From assembly GCA_947169505.1 (NCBI GenBank), contig CAMVPZ010000030.1, forward strand, positions 1 through 9,579: DNA of 9,579 nucleotides. The letters are read 5' to 3'. Positions 6,291-9,579 of the stretch are shown here, in pieces; position 1 is the stretch's first letter, and each line of letters begins with the position of its first letter. This DNA comes from an uncultured Pseudomonadota bacterium. Its GTDB lineage: Bacteria > Pseudomonadota > Alphaproteobacteria > Rs-D84. A program made the translations under genes and the position numbers. Below the pieces are notes generated by a model, which was not told the origin of the DNA, did not search any database, and was given only the letters and a program-made list of their open reading frames with translations.

Positions 6291-6740
6291 ATGAAAAACA
6301 CCGATATTTCAAACGTTTATATTGCTGCAGACCATCGTGGGGTGGGGCTTAAATTATACCTTTATGAAATGTTAATGGCAGATGGGTATAATGTTGTTAA
6401 TCTTGGAACCGATGATTTGAATACCCCGGTAGATTTTCCAGATGTTGCAAAAAAATTGGCAGAAACAATGCTGGATGACCCACAATCTCGTGGAATTTTG
6501 ATTTGTGGCACTGGGGCAGGTATGGAAATCGCCGCCAACAGATATCGCCACATTCGTGCATCACGTTGTGAAAGACCAGAACAAGCCAAAGACGACAGAT
6601 TTCATGACGATATAAATGTATTAACTTTGGCGGCTGATGACATAGATATTGAAATCGCATTTTTATGCGCCCAGGCTTTTTTAGAAAGCCCTTTTGATAA
6701 TTGCGAAAAACGCATCCGCAGAATTCAAAAAATATCTTAA
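6291..6740 (+). CDS. rpiB: Ribose-5-phosphate isomerase B (RpiB/LacA/LacB family)
   Basis: RpiB interconverts ribose 5-phosphate and ribulose 5-phosphate in the non-oxidative pentose phosphate pathway, in the cytoplasm. The 149-residue length is normal. Family motifs: AADHRG at 12-17, LGTDD near 38-42, the DFPD stretch (DYPD-like) at 48-51, GILICGTGAGMEIAAN at 68-83 with active-site C72, and HDDINVL at 105-111 with H105 as the ring-opening histidine. Differences from consensus are HDD where HND is usual, AADDID where a G-[SA]-R stretch is usual, and no GGRH near the C terminus (NCEKRIRR instead), so phosphate contacts may differ. It starts three bases after the bactofilin stop, with AAGGA at 6276-6280 ten bases upstream, and is the last gene before the terminator. 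Alphaproteobacteria often encode this enzyme beside unrelated housekeeping genes, so no link to cell shape is implied. A related sugar-phosphate isomerase is the main alternative. Confidence 0.88.
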   Translation: MKNTDISNVYIAADHRGVGLKLYLYEMLMADGYNVVNLGTDDLNTPVDFPDVAKKLAETMLDDPQSRGILICGTGAGMEIAANRYRHIRASRCERPEQAKDDRFHDDINVLTLAADDIDIEIAFLCAQAFLESPFDNCEKRIRRIQKIS

Positions 6741-6765
6741 AAAAAACCGCCATCTGCGGTTTTTT
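6741..6765. terminator. Bidirectional intrinsic terminator between rpiB and the YcgN-like gene
   Basis: The arms AAAAAACCGC (6741-6750) and GCGGTTTTTT (6756-6765) pair around the loop CATCT. Rightward transcripts end in six U; leftward transcripts end in eight U (opposite 6739-6746). It lies immediately after the rpiB stop. The leftward gene's TAA (6764-6766) falls in the outer stem, so one hairpin serves two convergent units. Confidence 0.9.
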
Positions 6766-7255
6766 AACGTGATAAAATTTTCATATTTTCGTGCAATTTG
6801 CAATTCACACACGGCAAATGTTTAAAAAACTTTTTTGTTCCTGGTATAACATGATTTGCCAAAGCATCTCCGTCCGCCATCTCTGTTTCAGAAATAGTGT
6901 TTTGCCAATCTATATTTGGACGTTTTTTATATTTTTTAACCAAAGGACTTTCACAAAATTTCTGTGCATACGGACAAAATGACGGAACAGGGTAGTCATT
7001 GTTCAACGTTTCACGTGTCACCAGCATTCCACCCAAATCTATACAATTATCAAAACCATTATCACGTGAATCCATATCCGCAGCATAACATTTACATTTG
7101 TGTGTATCTTTGTCCAAAGCAGCGCATCTAACATTAGTCAAATGAAGATTGCCATTTTCATCACAATATTTAAGTAAACAACATATACCACAGCATTCAC
7201 AAATGCTTTCCCATTCTGGTGTTCCTTCGATAATGTTTTTATTTGATAACATCAT
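6764..7255 (-). CDS. YcgN/UPF0260-like cysteine-cluster protein (CxxCxxCC, YkgJ superfamily)
   Basis: The 163-residue product matches the YcgN (UPF0260) group in its first two thirds. EWESICECCGICC at 14-26 corresponds to the family's C-x2-C-x2-CC box (C19, C22, C25, C26). It is followed by HLTNVRCAALD (38-48), CKCY (54-57), NCIDL (70-74), an LVTRETL stretch and YPVPSFCPYA (88-97). These cysteines are thought to bind iron or zinc; the biochemical function of the family is not established. There are 14 cysteines, including C21, C31, C101 and a C-terminal C149-x2-C152 pair that I do not recall in the E. coli protein. The C-terminal third (about 103-163) also looks divergent. Two adjacent ATGs (7253-7255 and 7250-7252) follow an AAGGGGGT ribosome site; spacing does not settle between them. 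A strong promoter lies just upstream, so it is expressed separately from leuS, and it ends in the hairpin shared with rpiB. Confidence 0.85.
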   Translation of the reverse strand: MMLSNKNIIEGTPEWESICECCGICCLLKYCDENGNLHLTNVRCAALDKDTHKCKCYAADMDSRDNGFDNCIDLGGMLVTRETLNNDYPVPSFCPYAQKFCESPLVKKYKKRPNIDWQNTISETEMADGDALANHVIPGTKKFFKHLPCVNCKLHENMKILSR

Positions 7256-7275
7256 ACCCCCTTGGTCACATCATA

Positions 7276-7304
7276 AATATAGTCAAAAAAATATATTTGT
7301 CAAG
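7276..7304 (-). promoter_or_regulatory. Sigma70-type promoter of the YcgN-like gene
   Basis: On the minus strand TTGACA (7304-7299, perfect consensus) is followed after exactly 17 bases by TATATT (7281-7276, five of six). Transcription should start near 7269, giving a leader of about 14 bases that contains the AAGGGGGT ribosome site. It begins only about 12 bases beyond the U-tract of the leuS terminator. This is the best promoter in the window. Confidence 0.82.
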
Positions 7305-7311
7305 ACTATAT
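7277..7311. repeat. Inverted repeat overlapping the promoter; possible operator
   Basis: ATATAGTC at 7277-7284 is an exact inverted copy of GACTATAT at 7304-7311, with 19 bases between. One arm covers the -10 of the YcgN-like gene and the other abuts its -35, so a dimeric regulator bound here would block the promoter. The arms are short and AT-rich, so chance is possible and no regulator family is suggested. Confidence 0.35.
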
Positions 7312-7316
7312 ATTAT

Positions 7317-7348
7317 AAAAAAACACCCATCTTTTTACCAAGATGGGT
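7317..7348 (-). terminator. Intrinsic terminator of leuS
   Basis: A nine-base perfect stem, ACCCATCTT (7325-7333) with AAGATGGGT (7340-7348) around the loop TTTACC, lies about 20 bases after the leuS stop (TAG, 7368-7370). In the leftward direction the hairpin is followed by G and seven T (7324-7317). This isolates leuS from the promoter of the next gene. Confidence 0.93.
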
Positions 7349-7367
7349 TTAAAATAGGGCAAAAACA

Positions 7368-9579
7368 CTATTTTTTAACAACAAAATTAACCAATTTTTT
7401 TGGAACAACAATGGTTTTTATAATTGTCGCACCATCTAATTGTTTTGCCGCATTTTGTTTTGCCATTTCAACCAAATCGTTTTCATTGATATCCACAGGC
7501 ACAACAAAATCTTTGACACGTTTACCGTTCACAGACACAACAATTGTCATATCATTTTCAACCAATTTTGCCGCATCAAATGTCGGCCATGGTTCAAACA
7601 CCAACATATCTTTATGTCCCAATTTTTCCCACATTTCTTCGGTCAAATGTGGTGCAAAAGGATTCAACAATTGAATTAAAACAGAATAGGCCGCACGTGG
7701 CATTTTACCACCCGGGAATTCATTGATAAATTCCATCATCGCAGAAATAGAAGTATTGAATTTCATATTTTCAATACGATCCGTAATATCTGCAATCAAA
7801 CGATTAACCAAAAAATCCTGTTTTTGAGTTAATGGTTCGTCTGTTAAATTATCGCAAAAACTTTCAATGCGACTTAAAAAACGTTGAACACCACGCAAAG
7901 TGTCTTCGGACCAATTAGCATTAAAATCCCATGGTCCCAAATACAAAATCGTTAAACGACACGCATCAGCACCAGCACGATTTACAACATCGGACGATGG
8001 CACAACATTACCACGAGATTTTGACATTTTTTGACCATCTGCGCCCATAATCAAACCATTACTTGTGCGTTTTTTATATGGTTCACCCCCAGGAACAAAC
8101 CCAAAATCAGCCAAAGCTTTGTACCAAAATCTTGAATACAACAAATGCCGTGTGGTATGTTCCATACCGCCATTATAATGATTAACAGGCATCCATTTTT
8201 CCAATTGTGATTTTGAACAAAATTCTTTGTCATTCTTTGGATCTAAATAACGCATAAAATACCAAGACGAACCAGCCCATTGTGGCATAGTATCTGTTTC
8301 ACGTTTTGCAGTCCCACCACAACATGGGCATTTTGTGTTTACCCAATCGGTTGCACGAGCCAACGGGCTTTCCCCATCATCAGTTGGACGATAATCCGTC
8401 ATATATGGCTGCAGCACTGGCAGTTCATCTTCCGGAACACATTGCCACCCACATTTTTCACAATAAACCAATGGAATAGGCTCACCCCAATACATTTGAC
8501 GTGAAAAACCCCAATCCTTTAATTTGTATTTTGTTGCACCCTTTGCAAAGCCATGTTCGTTTCCATATTTTATTGCGGTCGCAATCGCTTCTTCTTTACC
8601 CATACCGTTTAAAAAGCCAGAATTAATATGTTCACCATCTTTTTCCCATGCTTCTTTTTCCACATCACCACCAGCCAACACAGGTATTATTGGTAAACCG
8701 AATTTTTTCGCAAAAGCCCAATCTCGACCATCATGCGCAGGCACCGCCATAATTGCACCAAAACCATAATCCGCCAAAACATAATCAGAAATAAATATCG
8801 GTGTTTCTTTATTGTTAAATGGATTAATCGCTTTCACACCTTTTAATTCAACACCTGTTTTATCTTTGGTTGCGTCGGTTCTTTCGATTTCAGACTTAGC
8901 CGCAGATTCTTTGATATATTTTTCGACTTCATCTTTATTAGAAATCAAACCAGAATCCAACCATTTACGAACCAATTTGTGTTCAGGGGCCAACACACAA
9001 AACGTTACACCGAATATAGTATCAACACGTGTGGTATAAACCGTCATAATATCATCATTAACTTTGAAATCGATTTCTGCACCAACAGATTTACCAATCA
9101 TATTGATTTCGTCTTTTTTGATACGTTCATCAAAATCGACATCTTTTAATCCATCAAGCAATTTTTCAGCATAATCTGCCAATTTCAAATTCCATTGTAA
9201 TTTTAATCTTTTTTCAACAGGTCCATGACAACGATTACAACAACCATCTTCCAATTCTTCATTGGTCAAGGTAGTACGACAATTTGGACACCAATTCATA
9301 GGCAATTCAGATTTATATGCCAAACCATTTTTGAAAAACTGTTGAAACATCCATTGGGTCCACTTAATGAATTCAGGATCAGAAGTTGCAACACGTGTTT
9401 CTGGATCAACAGACCAACCCGCAGAATCAATCACCATTGCATAAGATTTTTTTAATTCTTCCGCTATTTCCGCAGGATGTTTGCCAATTTTTGTTGCATA
9501 ATGTTCTGCCGCAATTCCCATCGCATCAAAACCCATTGGAAACAAAACATCATAACCCAAATGACGACGAAAACGAGAT
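7368..9579 (-). CDS. leuS: Leucyl-tRNA synthetase LeuRS (N-terminal codons outside window)
   Basis: LeuRS attaches leucine to tRNA-Leu and edits mischarged products. About 737 residues are visible. The frame runs past the window edge, and SRFRRH directly precedes the LGYDVLFPMGFDAMG stretch. Roughly the first 40-50 residues, with the HIGH motif, are therefore missing; the TTG at 9558-9560 is an internal Leu. Counting from that TTG: a zinc site C91/C94 and C108/C111 (family ZN1); a CP1 editing domain with TTRVDTIFGVT (176-186) and AVPAHDGRD (272-280), whose last Asp matches the editing Asp345 of E. coli; cysteine pairs C367/C370 and C411/C414 (a second zinc knuckle); PQWAGSSWYF (426-435); and KMSKS at 511-515 followed by RGNVV. 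The anticodon-binding region and the C-terminal domain are complete (VVPKKLVNFV near the end). The zinc and catalytic-core wording resembles Firmicutes- or CPR-type enzymes more than the alphaproteobacterial form I expect. It ends in TAG and has its own terminator. Confidence 0.97.
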   Translation of the reverse strand, partial: SRFRRHLGYDVLFPMGFDAMGIAAEHYATKIGKHPAEIAEELKKSYAMVIDSAGWSVDPETRVATSDPEFIKWTQWMFQQFFKNGLAYKSELPMNWCPNCRTTLTNEELEDGCCNRCHGPVEKRLKLQWNLKLADYAEKLLDGLKDVDFDERIKKDEINMIGKSVGAEIDFKVNDDIMTVYTTRVDTIFGVTFCVLAPEHKLVRKWLDSGLISNKDEVEKYIKESAAKSEIERTDATKDKTGVELKGVKAINPFNNKETPIFISDYVLADYGFGAIMAVPAHDGRDWAFAKKFGLPIIPVLAGGDVEKEAWEKDGEHINSGFLNGMGKEEAIATAIKYGNEHGFAKGATKYKLKDWGFSRQMYWGEPIPLVYCEKCGWQCVPEDELPVLQPYMTDYRPTDDGESPLARATDWVNTKCPCCGGTAKRETDTMPQWAGSSWYFMRYLDPKNDKEFCSKSQLEKWMPVNHYNGGMEHTTRHLLYSRFWYKALADFGFVPGGEPYKKRTSNGLIMGADGQKMSKSRGNVVPSSDVVNRAGADACRLTILYLGPWDFNANWSEDTLRGVQRFLSRIESFCDNLTDEPLTQKQDFLVNRLIADITDRIENMKFNTSISAMMEFINEFPGGKMPRAAYSVLIQLLNPFAPHLTEEMWEKLGHKDMLVFEPWPTFDAAKLVENDMTIVVSVNGKRVKDFVVPVDINENDLVEMAKQNAAKQLDGATIIKTIVVPKKLVNFVVKK

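Noticed and set aside
8524..8769. Plus-strand open frame antisense to leuS
   Set aside because: It lies opposite the conserved editing domain and shows only reversed LeuRS codons.
9558..9560. TTG as the start of leuS
   Set aside because: It encodes an internal Leu; conserved LeuRS residues continue upstream to the window edge and the HIGH motif is still missing.

Overview
The window is a compact, AT-rich bacterial chromosome segment from a Gram-negative organism. It carries two enzymes of lipid A synthesis and a bactofilin/M23 cell-shape pair. Together with an alphaproteobacterial-style TrmN6-like methyltransferase, these point to an uncultured, low-GC alphaproteobacterium, possibly host- or gut-associated. 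That assignment is inference, because no rRNA or other strong taxonomic marker is present. TGA, TAA and TAG are all used as stops, so the standard bacterial code fits. No mobile element, CRISPR array, tRNA or rRNA was seen, and no gene-free stretch exceeds about 115 bases.

Left part (1-3926): a 5'-truncated, cysteine-rich and probably exported protein of unknown function reads rightward and ends one base from the stop codon of lpxB. Reading leftward are a polytopic membrane protein of unknown function, then lpxA and lpxB. lpxA and lpxB overlap by 17 bases, with none of the usual lpxI/lpxH, lpxD or fabZ neighbours. LpxA does the first acylation of UDP-GlcNAc and LpxB makes the lipid A disaccharide.

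Middle part (3948-6740): a tight rightward operon with four genes. They are a TrmN6-like methyltransferase, a membrane-anchored coiled-coil M23 peptidoglycan endopeptidase resembling LmdC, a bactofilin, and a ribose-5-phosphate isomerase B family protein. Gaps are -4, 16 and 3 bases. The peptidase and bactofilin very likely form a morphogenesis module in which the cytoskeletal polymer positions a cell-wall hydrolase. The operon ends at a bidirectional hairpin terminator. It begins only 21 bases from the divergent membrane-protein gene, so each promoter should lie in the other gene's 5' coding end.

Right part (6764-9579): two leftward genes. The first is a YcgN/UPF0260-like cysteine-cluster protein with its own strong sigma70-type promoter, which overlaps an inverted repeat. 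The second is leuS, whose first roughly 40-50 codons lie beyond the window, followed by a clear intrinsic terminator. The leucyl-tRNA synthetase has sequence signatures unlike those I expect for alphaproteobacteria and may have been acquired by transfer.

No wholly new multi-gene system is evident. The most interesting items are the bactofilin-M23 operon, the loss of a conserved active-site histidine in LpxA, the atypical LeuRS, and the two unrecognised envelope proteins.
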